This document shows, one piece after another, positions 26,840 to 36,423 of a DNA stretch of 64,000 nt. The position numbers were made by a program, and so were the translations under genes. Origin of the DNA: Thalassotalea_B piscium_A (GTDB lineage: Bacteria; Pseudomonadota; Gammaproteobacteria; Enterobacterales; Alteromonadaceae). The notes beneath the pieces are model-generated. The model was not told the origin of the DNA, did no database searches, and saw only the letters and a list, made by a program, of their open reading frames with translations. How positions within the stretch are numbered: position 1 is the stretch's first letter; every line of letters begins with the position of its first letter. The stretch is taken from positions 3,286,001 through 3,350,000 of the forward strand of contig CP186339.1 of the NCBI GenBank assembly GCA_049347715.1. Reading direction: 5' to 3'.

Positions 26840-29236
26840 ATGAAAAAGCTTTGTTTTATCATAGTTTTGACTTGTTTAACTTTAATCACCGCCTGCAATG
26901 GTGCCTCTGGTGATAATACAAGCAGTGAAGAAAGTGCTGTGGTTACGTCATTAACCTTAATCACAATTAACAGCCTAGGAGAAAACCAGCAGAGCTTTGA
27001 TAAAGACAATGAAATCACACTTCAAGCCACTGTTTTAGATAGTGACAATTATCCCATCGCAAATCGGCGCGTTAACTTTAATGCAGATTTAGGCTCTCTT
27101 TCTACTACTTCCAGCTTAACTAACGAGTCAGGGATTGCACAAATAACCATTAGTAATCCTGACTTAACATTAAGTGCTGGCACTGCCTCTGCCACAATAG
27201 ACACTCTTAACGAAACAGTCGATTATGAGTTTGTCGACAACGATGCTAGCAGTGCTATTTCGTCGATAGCATTACAGATGAAGATCAATGGCAGTTCAAG
27301 TAATCAGTTAAAAGCAGATCAACAAGCACAAATTTTAATCACCCTTACAGATGAAAACAATCAAGCTGTTGCCAATGAACTTGTTACTATTTCTGCTGAT
27401 GTCGGTACTTTAAGCACAACAACGGCCTTAACTAAAGCCAATGGTATCGCCTCAGTGACTTTATCAAGCGATGGAGTAATAGGAGCAGGTGTCATTACAG
27501 CCTCATTATCAGATAACAGCACAGTAAATAAACGAATGAATTATGAAATAGTAACTGCTGATAGCGTCATTGATGATGATGTACGCATAGGTTACTTTGA
27601 CGCCAATGGTGATTTTTTAGAAGGTAAAATCGCTACATCAATTACCAATAATACCATAAGCGCTGGTGGAACATTAGGACTATATGTTGACTTAATTGAT
27701 AGTAATAATGCATATATCACTGCCCCTACACCGGTAACATTCACTTCAAATTGTGTAAGTAACAGTAACGCCTCTGTAGATGAAACTGTCTTTACAATAA
27801 GAGGTAAAGCAAGCGCTACGTTTGAAGATATAAACTGTGCAGGCCTCAGCGGCACTGACGATGTGGTGATCGCTTCTGTTACCGTCAATGGTAATACCAA
27901 AGCAGCTTCAGCAATTATTACCATTGACGGTGAACAATTAGGTTCAATAGAATTCGTTTCGTCAGCGCCCAACAATATTGTATTAAAAGGCAGTGGAGGC
28001 CAAGAAACCTCAACATTAACTTTCATTGTAAAAAGTGCTCTAGGAAATGTATTACCACAGCAAGAAGTTAATTTCAGCTTAGACACTAATGTTGGAAATA
28101 TTAGCTTAAGCCGATCAAAAGGTTTAACGAATAGCCAAGGCTTAATCACCACACAAGTCATTGCAGGTACAACACCAACGGTAGTAAGAGTCACAGCTTC
28201 TGCAACAATGACAAATAATGGTACAACAACCCAAGCACAAACCCAGTCTAGTCAACTGTCAATAAACACGGGTTTACCTGAACAAAGTAGCTTTACGCTT
28301 GCGGCCAGTACAATTAATCCTGAAGCAAGTAATATTGGCGAAAAGTCAACGATAACAGCATGGTTAGCCGACAGCTTTAATAATCCTGTTGCGGATGGCA
28401 CCGACATTAATTTCACCACTGAAGGTGGCAGTATTGTTGGAAATTGTACAACCGTAGGAGGAAGCTGTTCAGTTGAGTGGACTTCAAATGGCACCCTTTT
28501 CACTGATCATCGTTCAACTATTTTAGCTACAGCCTCAGGACATGAAACCTTTTTCGACACTAACGGCAACAATACTTTTGATGAAAATGACGGTTCCCCT
28601 CTTACCAATAGTGCAGTTTCTGCTGGTTTTGCACGCCAATCACCTCTTTCATCTGGCTTTATCGACATGTCAGAAGCATGGAGAGATGATAACGAAAACT
28701 TTATCAAAGACAGCAACGAAGTGATCTTTCTTGATGATGATGGCGACGGTGAGTTTAGTAAAGCTGACGGAAAATTTAATGGCCCACAATGTAGTGGTGA
28801 TTTATGCGACAGTGATGCTAAAAAGGCAACGTTAAGAAAGGCAATTGTATTAGTTATGTCTGATGCATATAACCCTAGTTATATTTTATCTAGCACTAAT
28901 GAGTTGACAGTTTATCAAAGTGATAGCGGAATTGATGTGCCATTACCCAGTGTATCTGATGGTAGTTCGCTCCCATTAAAATTCAGATTTGCAGACAGCG
29001 CCTTACAGACACTTCCTCTGAACTCTACAGTATCTGTGGCTTTAGAGGGTGGAGAATTAACAGGAACAACGTCTTATACCGTCGGAAATACTCACGCTAG
29101 TGGCTACCAAAGTCTCATTTTCACTATTGAAAATGAAGCGGGTAATGATCCTGAAACAGCGCGTTTAATCATAACCATTAAAACGCCAAAAACTTCAGAC
29201 AATATCGTCATTAATAAAGAAGTTTCTTTGCCTTAA
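26840..29236 (+). CDS. Large Ig-like (Big_1-type) surface lipoprotein
   Basis: A 798-residue protein with a lipobox (LITACN). Three or more Big_1/invasin-like Ig domains occupy about residues 35-450 (for example DSDNYPIANRRVNFNADLGS, DENNQAVANELVTISADVG, PQQEVNFSLDTNVGN), and another lies at about 480-580. A later segment has EF-hand-like acidic loops (DTNGNNTFDENDG, DDDGDGEFSKADG), suggesting calcium binding. A surface-exposed adhesion or structural role is likely; no enzymatic domain was recognised. It is a single gene ended by a bidirectional terminator. Confidence 0.8.
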   Translation: MKKLCFIIVLTCLTLITACNGASGDNTSSEESAVVTSLTLITINSLGENQQSFDKDNEITLQATVLDSDNYPIANRRVNFNADLGSLSTTSSLTNESGIAQITISNPDLTLSAGTASATIDTLNETVDYEFVDNDASSAISSIALQMKINGSSSNQLKADQQAQILITLTDENNQAVANELVTISADVGTLSTTTALTKANGIASVTLSSDGVIGAGVITASLSDNSTVNKRMNYEIVTADSVIDDDVRIGYFDANGDFLEGKIATSITNNTISAGGTLGLYVDLIDSNNAYITAPTPVTFTSNCVSNSNASVDETVFTIRGKASATFEDINCAGLSGTDDVVIASVTVNGNTKAASAIITIDGEQLGSIEFVSSAPNNIVLKGSGGQETSTLTFIVKSALGNVLPQQEVNFSLDTNVGNISLSRSKGLTNSQGLITTQVIAGTTPTVVRVTASATMTNNGTTTQAQTQSSQLSINTGLPEQSSFTLAASTINPEASNIGEKSTITAWLADSFNNPVADGTDINFTTEGGSIVGNCTTVGGSCSVEWTSNGTLFTDHRSTILATASGHETFFDTNGNNTFDENDGSPLTNSAVSAGFARQSPLSSGFIDMSEAWRDDNENFIKDSNEVIFLDDDGDGEFSKADGKFNGPQCSGDLCDSDAKKATLRKAIVLVMSDAYNPSYILSSTNELTVYQSDSGIDVPLPSVSDGSSLPLKFRFADSALQTLPLNSTVSVALEGGELTGTTSYTVGNTHASGYQSLIFTIENEAGNDPETARLIITIKTPKTSDNIVINKEVSLP

Positions 29237-29262
29237 GGTATAACTAGCCCCATTAACACAAC

Positions 29263-29298
29263 AAAGACCAAGCTAATTTATCTGCTTGGTCTTTTTAT
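29263..29298. terminator. Bidirectional terminator
   Basis: AAAGACCAAGC / GCTTGGTCTTT, an 11-base perfect stem with a 10-base loop and a following TTTTATTT. It sits between the convergent Ig-like lipoprotein and FAD oxidoreductase genes. Confidence 0.85.
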
Positions 29299-29316
29299 TT
29301 AGTCAGTTTGTTCCCA

Positions 29317-30678
29317 TTAAAACCATTGATCTTTAATTTTACCGTAATGAAAAAATCCCCACTGCCCTACGCGCCTTAGAGGGGCAAAAGGAAATGTAGG
29401 TAAAGGTCTATTATATAGCGGTAAATCAGGAGTCGGTTTTTCAGCCACTTTTTCGGCTAGACGCTTACCTGCTTGAACAGAAAAAGATACACCACTACCA
29501 CAATACCCCATTGAATAAAAAACACTCTTTTTGTCATTTTGATATATATGAGGTAAATCATCTAGCGCCATACAAATCCAACCAGACCATGCATATGCAA
29601 TGTTAAGTGATGCTAAGGCAGGGAAACTTGTTTTCAGTACTGACAACAACCTTTTGGCATAATAAGGATCTTCCGCAGATTTTCCAGTAATAGCACCACG
29701 TCCGCCAAATAGAATTCGATTATCAGGAAGCTTACGATAGTAATATTTTAACTCTCGTGTATCCATTACTACATTAGAGGTCAGAAAATTACACGCGGCT
29801 ATCTGTTCATTAGATAAAGGCTCTGTCACAATAATTTGAGATAATACTGGCAAGGTTTTATTGGTAATTAAAGCATGAAAGCCTTTCGGTGTATAACCAT
29901 TTGTAGCAATAACGACTTTATCAGCAGTGACTATGCCATTAGGGGTTACCAGCCTATGTTGGCTATTTTGACTATCATTAGCGTGTAACCAATGCTCAAC
30001 AGGAGAACCGCTGTGTACCTTAACTCCGGCATTCCTTGCAAGTTTTTGATATCCCCAAGCTAACTTTAAAGGATTTAATCCAAAGCCATCTTGATAACGA
30101 ATAGCACCGTATGCATTTTGATCCGCCATGTACTCTTGATGTAATTCCTCTCGTGTAAGAATTTGTACATCATAATTAAACATTTGCTGCTGCAGTTTTG
30201 CTAAGGTAACTAGGTCATCGAATTTATTCGCTTTATGCGCGACTTTGATATAACCCAAGGCTTGTTGATCACAGTCAATACCTTCAGCAATTAATTGATT
30301 AACTGTGGCAACACCAGAAGCCATCTCATCATAAATCCCTCGCATCACTTCTTCACCCCATTGCTTTTGCATGGTGGTAAATGATTTTCGACCTGATGAT
30401 TTTAAAATAAAGCCAGCATTTCGTCCGCTGCACCCCCAAGCGGTCTGATTTGCTTCAAGCACGTGAGACTTTATTCCATGCTCTCTTGCTAAATGAAGTG
30501 CACATGAAAGCCCTGTATAACCTGCCCCTATGATAGCGACGTCTACATTAATATCAGATGAAATAGCACCATCATCTTCAGGGGGAGTAGTCGCAGTTTC
30601 AGCCCAATAACTTTTTGGATAAGGTTCGAAGCAACCCGGTGATTTATCATGAAGAGGATCGTACATTTTGTTTACCAA
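29317..30678 (-). CDS. FAD-dependent amine oxidoreductase (gamma-glutamylputrescine oxidase-like)
   Basis: A 453-residue DAO-family enzyme. The FAD-binding GxGxxG is in VAIIGAGYTGLSCALHLA, with ATNGYTP and the C-terminal YSMGYCGSGVSF closing the flavin site. The overall form (YPKSYWAETATTPP at the N-terminus, RNAGFILKSSGRKSF) is like PuuB/OrdL, which oxidise gamma-glutamylputrescine or related amines. The translation start may instead be the ATG at 30666. No other putrescine genes are nearby, so the substrate is uncertain. It is transcribed divergently from the GNAT gene. Confidence 0.85.
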   Translation of the reverse strand: MVNKMYDPLHDKSPGCFEPYPKSYWAETATTPPEDDGAISSDINVDVAIIGAGYTGLSCALHLAREHGIKSHVLEANQTAWGCSGRNAGFILKSSGRKSFTTMQKQWGEEVMRGIYDEMASGVATVNQLIAEGIDCDQQALGYIKVAHKANKFDDLVTLAKLQQQMFNYDVQILTREELHQEYMADQNAYGAIRYQDGFGLNPLKLAWGYQKLARNAGVKVHSGSPVEHWLHANDSQNSQHRLVTPNGIVTADKVVIATNGYTPKGFHALITNKTLPVLSQIIVTEPLSNEQIAACNFLTSNVVMDTRELKYYYRKLPDNRILFGGRGAITGKSAEDPYYAKRLLSVLKTSFPALASLNIAYAWSGWICMALDDLPHIYQNDKKSVFYSMGYCGSGVSFSVQAGKRLAEKVAEKPTPDLPLYNRPLPTFPFAPLRRVGQWGFFHYGKIKDQWF

Positions 30679-30758
30679 GAATATAAATATAGCGCTAGTA
30701 CTACATTATCTCATAAAAGCTTGATAATCTATCTCCCTTTGCAGCACTTTTAGCGACT

Positions 30759-31343
30759 ATGCCTATAACTGAATCCATTGACCAATCCACTATTATTTAT
30801 CGTGAAATGACACCAGAAGATTTTAATGCCATTGTAATACTTGGTACACAAGTTCATGGTGAAGGCTATATTGACAATACAATTATCAAAGGCTGGTATC
30901 AAAAGGGAATTCATCACAATATCAATGCAAGTTTTGTCGCATACGCTAAAGATAAATTGGTTGGCTTTCGCTTAACATTTTCTGCCCAACATTGGGATAT
31001 AGATTCATGGTGCACACCAGAGCTTTGGCAAATCCCATCGGAGCAAGTTTGCTATTTTAAATGTAACACTGTCGATGAAAATTATCGTGGTTATGGTATA
31101 GGCTCACAATTATTAAACTTATCAATTAGTGCCGCCAAACAACAAGGTGCATTAGCGGGTGTCAGTCACCTATGGCGGCAAAGTCCGGGTAACAGTGCAG
31201 TTATCTATTTTAGTAAATGTGGAGGTAAACTAATTAAAAACCATCCTGATCGCTGGAATGAACTGAGTCAACAGGGGTATCAATGTCCCGTTTGTGATCT
31301 CTATTGCCACTGTGAAGCTGCTGAAATGATGATATTATTTTAA
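30759..31343 (+). CDS. GNAT family N-acetyltransferase with Cys-rich tail
   Basis: A 194-residue protein. The acetyl-CoA-binding motif reads VDENYRGYGIGSQLLNLSI (RGYGIG matching Q/RxxGxG/A). After the GNAT fold the protein ends in a cysteine cluster, CPVCDLYCHCE, which could bind zinc. The substrate is unknown. It is divergent from the FAD oxidoreductase gene, with 80 bases between them, so the two may belong to one amine or amino-acid pathway; that is a guess. Confidence 0.8.
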   Translation: MPITESIDQSTIIYREMTPEDFNAIVILGTQVHGEGYIDNTIIKGWYQKGIHHNINASFVAYAKDKLVGFRLTFSAQHWDIDSWCTPELWQIPSEQVCYFKCNTVDENYRGYGIGSQLLNLSISAAKQQGALAGVSHLWRQSPGNSAVIYFSKCGGKLIKNHPDRWNELSQQGYQCPVCDLYCHCEAAEMMILF

Positions 31344-31379
31344 CGATTATGCTAACTGCGATTAAAAACTGACTTGAAT

Positions 31380-31406
31380 AAAAAGGAGGCTAATCGCCTC
31401 CTTTTT
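31380..31406. terminator. Bidirectional terminator
   Basis: AAAAAGGAGGC / GCCTCCTTTTT, an 11-base perfect stem with a 5-base loop and flanking A/T runs, placed between the convergent GNAT and aminotransferase genes. Confidence 0.9.
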
Positions 31407-31424
31407 ACATCGCTACTCGCTTAA

Positions 31425-32942
31425 TTAACCAAACAATTTTTTAATAAATGATGGCTGATTAGCGTTGTTAGTTGGGCTTTCGAGCGCAGAGAAGCTATTA
31501 AGATCAGGATAGCTAACATTTGAGTTAATATGACTAAAATCGCCACACGCAGGATCAAAACGATATTCTTTACTCCAAACATCCAAATTTTCTGTCACTT
31601 GATTAATCGCATCAACAATAAACGCGACTTCTTTGTTTGTCATCGTCGGATGGAATGATGCGCGAATCCAACCAGGCTTTTCGGCATAATCACCAGAATC
31701 TATTTGTTGAGTAATTTTAGACGATGTATCTTGATCAACATTCAATAAGATATGACCATATGTACCTGCACAAGAGCAACCACCACGCGTTTGAATACCA
31801 AACTTATCGTTAAGTAAGCGTACCACTAAATTGTAATGTGCATTTCTTACATAAAATGAAACAATCGCTAAACGGTCTTGTATTTTAGGCTCTAACATCA
31901 CAACACGATCATTTTCACTTAGCTTACCCATAACATAATGAGTAATTTCTTCTTCTCTTTGAGCAATATTTTCAACCCCCATGGCATCTTTAACCTTGAT
32001 TGCCAAAGCAGTTCGAATACATTGTAAAAAGCCCGGCGTACCACCGTCTTCTCGCATTTCGATATTATTAAAAAAACTATGTTTACCCCATGGATTTGTC
32101 CAGGTGACGGTTCCTCCCCCAGGATGATCCGGTACCTTGTTTTTATACAATGCTTTATTAAAAAGTAAAACACCCGAGCTACCCGGTCCACCAAGAAATT
32201 TATGTGGCGAAAAATAAATAGCATCAAGTGACTGCTTAGCATTAGCAGGGTGCATATCAATGTCTACGTATGGTGCTGAACAAGCAAAGTCGATAAAGCA
32301 TAAGCCACCATGTTCATGCATCACCTCAGCAAGTTGATGGTAAGGAGTCTTAATACCTGTCACATTTGAACAAGCGGTAAATGAGCCTATTTTAACTTTA
32401 CGATCGGCATATTTTTCAAGCAATTGAGCTAAATGAGCAAGCGAAGGTAACCCATCACTATCAGGATCAACAATTTCTAACGTCACATCACACTCATACC
32501 AAGAAGTTTGATTAGAGTGATGTTCCATATGAGTAATAAAAACAACGGGCTTATCTTCTTCCGCAAAATGTACTTGTGACTGCATCCGTTCGGGAATACG
32601 TAAGCCTAGTAAGCGCTGAAATTTATTAATAACTCCCGTCATACCAGCATCAGCGGTAATTAAAATATCATTGTCGCAAGCGTTAACATGTTTCTTAATG
32701 ACTTTTTGTGCATCATGGTATGCATGCGTCATCGCACACCCAGTTAAACTTGTTTCAGTATGAGTATTTGCTACATAAGGACCTAGAACGTTAGTTATAT
32801 AATCTTCTACTGGGCGGTAAAGCCTGCCACTTGCGGTCCAATCGGCATAAATTATTTTATGTTCTACACCATTAATAGCATGGGTGAATTCTTGACCAAT
32901 GATATGGGGACGAAACTGTGAAAAATAGTGCTCTAAAGACAT
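31425..32942 (-). CDS. Class V aminotransferase / cysteine-desulfurase-like PLP enzyme
   Basis: 505 residues, longer than ordinary IscS/SufS (about 400). The PLP lysine is seen in YFSPHKFLGGPGSSGVLLFN. HMEHHSNQTSWYE and SFTACSNVTGI are typical of the fold, and a cysteine-rich TRGGCSCAGTYGH lies near the position of the desulfurase active-site loop. The C-terminal 60 residues are an extra tail. The reaction (cysteine desulfuration, kynureninase-like or isopenicillin-epimerase-like) cannot be decided here. A single gene. Confidence 0.82.
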   Translation of the reverse strand: MSLEHYFSQFRPHIIGQEFTHAINGVEHKIIYADWTASGRLYRPVEDYITNVLGPYVANTHTETSLTGCAMTHAYHDAQKVIKKHVNACDNDILITADAGMTGVINKFQRLLGLRIPERMQSQVHFAEEDKPVVFITHMEHHSNQTSWYECDVTLEIVDPDSDGLPSLAHLAQLLEKYADRKVKIGSFTACSNVTGIKTPYHQLAEVMHEHGGLCFIDFACSAPYVDIDMHPANAKQSLDAIYFSPHKFLGGPGSSGVLLFNKALYKNKVPDHPGGGTVTWTNPWGKHSFFNNIEMREDGGTPGFLQCIRTALAIKVKDAMGVENIAQREEEITHYVMGKLSENDRVVMLEPKIQDRLAIVSFYVRNAHYNLVVRLLNDKFGIQTRGGCSCAGTYGHILLNVDQDTSSKITQQIDSGDYAEKPGWIRASFHPTMTNKEVAFIVDAINQVTENLDVWSKEYRFDPACGDFSHINSNVSYPDLNSFSALESPTNNANQPSFIKKLFG

Positions 32943-33149
32943 ACAAATGCTTAAAAACCGTTGGAATGATAAATTAATTCTATCAATACTGACCTTTTAA
33001 GCAACATATAACTATTGATTGCAATATTTTAGCAATATAATTTCAATTAACGGCTGTTTGTGAGATTTTATTTGTGAAGGAGCTTTTAAATGATTTTTTT
33101 TTGAAAAATGATTCCACTAATCAGAAAAGGTGAGTCGAACATTTACCTC

Positions 33150-34172
33150 CTAAGATTGGACTGTATTTCTGCCTTGCACTTTAGAGGTATATAATAAGTT
33201 ATCAACTCGTTGAAACAAGGCATCTAAACTATCCCCTTGCTGGTATTCAGATACACCAAAACTACAGGTTACCGATAACTCATCACTTATCGTATTATTA
33301 TTAATAAGCTGCTTCAGCTTATCACACATCAGGTGAGCTTCTTGTCGGCACAATTCAGGTAAAATAATCACAAATTCATCCCCTCCCCAGCGGGCTAAGA
33401 GATCAACATCTCTTATATTCGAGAGCACAAGTTCGCATAAATGGCATAAAATACGATCACCTACTTTATGCCCATGATTATCATTAATTTGTTTGAAGTG
33501 ATCGATATCAAAAATAACTAGGGATAAAGGATTTTGGTAGCGATTAGCACGTAACATTTCCTTTTCTAACATACTTTCAAATTTATTGCGATTAGCAACA
33601 CGGGTTAATGAGTCTATCGTTGAAATCAACTCAATTTCAACCAACCTTTTCTCAAGTTGACTGTTCTGTTCTTCTAGCTGCTCAGCTTTTTTACTGATGA
33701 GTTTTTCAAGAGTTAAGTTGCCTTCTTTAAGCATCTTATTTTGACGTTGGAAATCTAGTTCTATGTTCTTTCGTTTATCAATATCATGATGAGCACCAAT
33801 CATTCTTGTGACATTGCCATCCCGATTATACTTAACAATTTTTCCTCGATCGATTATCCATAAATAGGAACCGTCTGACTTTTTACATCGGTACTCTATT
33901 TCATACTTATCTGTTCTACCGGTGATATATGATTCAAAGTGTTCCATAACAGATAAATAATCATCTGGATGAATGATGTTTTCCCATGTGAAAACATCGC
34001 CCTTAAAAGAATCAACCTCATAACCTAGCATTCGATACCAACCAGGGCTTCGTATCACTTTTCCGGTGTCACTATTCCAATCCCAAATACCTTCAACAAT
34101 AAGATTAACAATATTATTTAAAGTGAGATCAGCTTCTTCAATAGTTAAATGTGTATACGTTTTATTCACCAT
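33150..34172 (-). CDS. PAS-domain diguanylate cyclase
   Basis: 340 residues, soluble. The PAS/PAC domain spans about residues 15-135 (GIWDWNSDTGKVIRSPGWYRMLGY, IEYRCKKSDGSYLWI), a coiled coil about 135-180, and the GGDEF domain about 180-338. The active site ARWGGDEF is intact, and an RxxD inhibitory site (RDVD) lies five residues before it, so product feedback is expected. It should make c-di-GMP from GTP in response to a cytoplasmic signal. It is a single gene next to ung with about 130 bases between. Confidence 0.93.
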   Translation of the reverse strand: MVNKTYTHLTIEEADLTLNNIVNLIVEGIWDWNSDTGKVIRSPGWYRMLGYEVDSFKGDVFTWENIIHPDDYLSVMEHFESYITGRTDKYEIEYRCKKSDGSYLWIIDRGKIVKYNRDGNVTRMIGAHHDIDKRKNIELDFQRQNKMLKEGNLTLEKLISKKAEQLEEQNSQLEKRLVEIELISTIDSLTRVANRNKFESMLEKEMLRANRYQNPLSLVIFDIDHFKQINDNHGHKVGDRILCHLCELVLSNIRDVDLLARWGGDEFVIILPELCRQEAHLMCDKLKQLINNNTISDELSVTCSFGVSEYQQGDSLDALFQRVDNLLYTSKVQGRNTVQS

Positions 34173-34300
34173 TTACATCTCTATTAAAATTCTACACATT
34201 ACTTATTATTCACCCTAAAAATAGTACGCCCTTTAGAGTCCTCTACTTAAACATAGCATAATAATCTCGAGGTAAAAGGATATCTAAAAATAAAAAGTAT

Positions 34301-34978
34301 TTACCACTTAATAGCTTTACCTTGATGTTGTTCAAGCCAATAGTTCGCCTTTGAAAAATGCTGACAACCAAAAAAACCTCGGTAGGCTGACAATGGTGAA
34401 GGGTGTGGTGCATTCAAGACATAGTGTTTATCTACATCAATATGCTTACCTTTTTTTTGTGCATGACTTCCCCACAACATAAACACACACCCCTTGTTGT
34501 GTTGATTAATCGCATCAATGATCGCATCAGTAAAGGTTTCCCAACCAAGTTTAGCATGCGAGTTCGCCTCTCCTTTTTTAACCGTTAATACTGTATTAAG
34601 TAGTAAAACCCCTTGTTTAGCCCAAGCAGTTAAGCAACCATTCGTTGGTGTACTGAAGTAATTAATATCTTGGCTTAGTTCTTTATAGATATTCACGAGT
34701 GATGGTGGTGTTTTCACTCCTGGAGGAACCGAGAATGAAAGACCATGAGCTTGCGGTTGCTCATTCGGTCCTGTCCCATGATAAGGATCTTGTCCTAAAA
34801 TCACGACTTTAACATCGGGTAAATCACAATAATTAAAAGCAGCAAACACTTGGTTTTCTTCAGGAAAAATTGTTTCTCCAGCTAAACGCTGCTGGTTAAT
34901 TTCGGCTTGTAATTTAGCATAGTAAGGTTTGGCTTGTTCTTGCTCTATCAGCGATTGCCATATTGGTGGTAGTTTCAT
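34301..34978 (-). CDS. ung: Uracil-DNA glycosylase
   Basis: Removes uracil from DNA as the first step of base-excision repair. The 225-residue protein has the family-1 signatures: VILGQDPYHG with the catalytic Asp, the uracil-recognition LLNTVLTV, and the DNA-binding HPSPLSAYRGFFGC. Length is normal. Confidence 0.97.
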   Translation of the reverse strand: MKLPPIWQSLIEQEQAKPYYAKLQAEINQQRLAGETIFPEENQVFAAFNYCDLPDVKVVILGQDPYHGTGPNEQPQAHGLSFSVPPGVKTPPSLVNIYKELSQDINYFSTPTNGCLTAWAKQGVLLLNTVLTVKKGEANSHAKLGWETFTDAIIDAINQHNKGCVFMLWGSHAQKKGKHIDVDKHYVLNAPHPSPLSAYRGFFGCQHFSKANYWLEQHQGKAIKW

Positions 34979-35055
34979 GTTATTTTTACTTCTGACGAAA
35001 ATAAAAAGAGCAGCTTAAAAACTGCTCTGTAGAAAGGACAAATCAATCGTTAGCA

Positions 35056-36348
35056 CTAATTACCTGCTAATAAATAAGCTCTCATATCAGTAAAACTAAC
35101 CGCCATATCTTTAGATAAAATAGTTTCACTGGCACAGTCTGCAAGCTCTTTAGGTAGGCCAATTGGTTGACCCAATGTGCTCTCAACGACATCTTTAAAT
35201 TTAGCCGGGTGCGCCGTTCCTAAAAACACGCCAAATTCATCATCATTGGCATTATATTGTAGTGCTTTATAAGCGACAGCAGCATGAGGTTCACTAATAT
35301 AACCTAACTTAGCTAAAGCGATCACTGTCATTTGAGTTTGTTCTTCATCAATTGACACTGAACTGACGCAATCTGGTTCAACAATACCTGACTTAAGCAT
35401 ATGTTCGACACGCGGCCAATTATTAGGATTACTCACATCCATTGCATTAGACATAGTCGCAACGGTTTCATTAGGCGACCATTCCCCTGTTTTTAAATAA
35501 CGCGGTACAGTATCATTGGCGTTGGTTGCGGCAATAAAACGTTTAATCGGTAAGCCCATAGCCTTAGCAAATAAGCCTGCGGTTAAATTACCAAAGTTAC
35601 CACTAGGTACTGAAAATACCAGATTAGATAACGCACTATCCCCTTTTTGACGGTATAATTGCGCCACTGCTTCAAAGTAGTAACATATTTGAGCTAGCAG
35701 TCGGCTAATATTAATTGAATTGGCAGAATTTAATCCGATAGCCTCTTTTAATTCTTTGTCATCAAAAGCCTGTTTCACTAAAGATTGGCAGTCATCAAAA
35801 CTTCCGTCAACAGCAAGTGTTTCAATATTGCCACCTAATGTCGTAAACATTTTCTCTTGTAATAAACTAATTTTCCCTTTTGGATAAAGGATAACTACTC
35901 GAATATTAGGAATGCCATGAAAGGCATGAGCAACAGCAGCACCAGTATCACCAGAAGTTGCTGTTAATATGGTGATTTTTTTGTCTTTACTAAAGGCTTG
36001 TAAACATTTCGCCATGAAACGCGCGCCAAAATCCTTAAAGGCTAGTGTTGGACCATGAAACAATTCTAAAATAGCTCGGTTTTCACTAATAGGTTGGATT
36101 TGAGCAGGGAAATTGAATGCATCGGTCACTATCGCTAACAACTCTTTTTCAGTTAAATCTTCACTCACGAAAGGATGTAATACTTTAACACTGCGCTCAA
36201 CCAATGGCATAGCAAGTAGTGCTTCAATATTGTCCAAAGCGGGTACTTTTTCAGGGAAAAACAACCCTTGATTACGTCCTAAGCCTTGCTTTACCGCTCC
36301 TGAAAAACTTACTACTTCGTCATTTTCTTTTAAATTATAAAATTTCAC
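35056..36348 (-). CDS. thrC: Threonine synthase
   Basis: Last step of threonine synthesis: O-phosphohomoserine to threonine, PLP-dependent. 430 residues. The PLP lysine is in GPTLAFKDFGARF, and TSGDTGAAVAHAF and SVPSGNFGNLTAG are cofactor-binding loops. It is the third gene of the thrABC operon, starting 75 bases after thrB with no visible terminator between them. Confidence 0.97.
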   Translation of the reverse strand: MKFYNLKENDEVVSFSGAVKQGLGRNQGLFFPEKVPALDNIEALLAMPLVERSVKVLHPFVSEDLTEKELLAIVTDAFNFPAQIQPISENRAILELFHGPTLAFKDFGARFMAKCLQAFSKDKKITILTATSGDTGAAVAHAFHGIPNIRVVILYPKGKISLLQEKMFTTLGGNIETLAVDGSFDDCQSLVKQAFDDKELKEAIGLNSANSINISRLLAQICYYFEAVAQLYRQKGDSALSNLVFSVPSGNFGNLTAGLFAKAMGLPIKRFIAATNANDTVPRYLKTGEWSPNETVATMSNAMDVSNPNNWPRVEHMLKSGIVEPDCVSSVSIDEEQTQMTVIALAKLGYISEPHAAVAYKALQYNANDDEFGVFLGTAHPAKFKDVVESTLGQPIGLPKELADCASETILSKDMAVSFTDMRAYLLAGN

Positions 36349-36423
36349 TCTTCAAACCCTACTAAACTCAATTAATGATGTAATAAGTTAAATCCACTTA
36401 AATTTAACCTATTAGCTTATATG

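Noticed and set aside
27592..28194. 200-residue minus-strand open frame opposite the Ig-like lipoprotein
   Set aside because: Composition is typical of an antisense frame, with no start signal; the sense strand encodes recognisable Ig-like domains.
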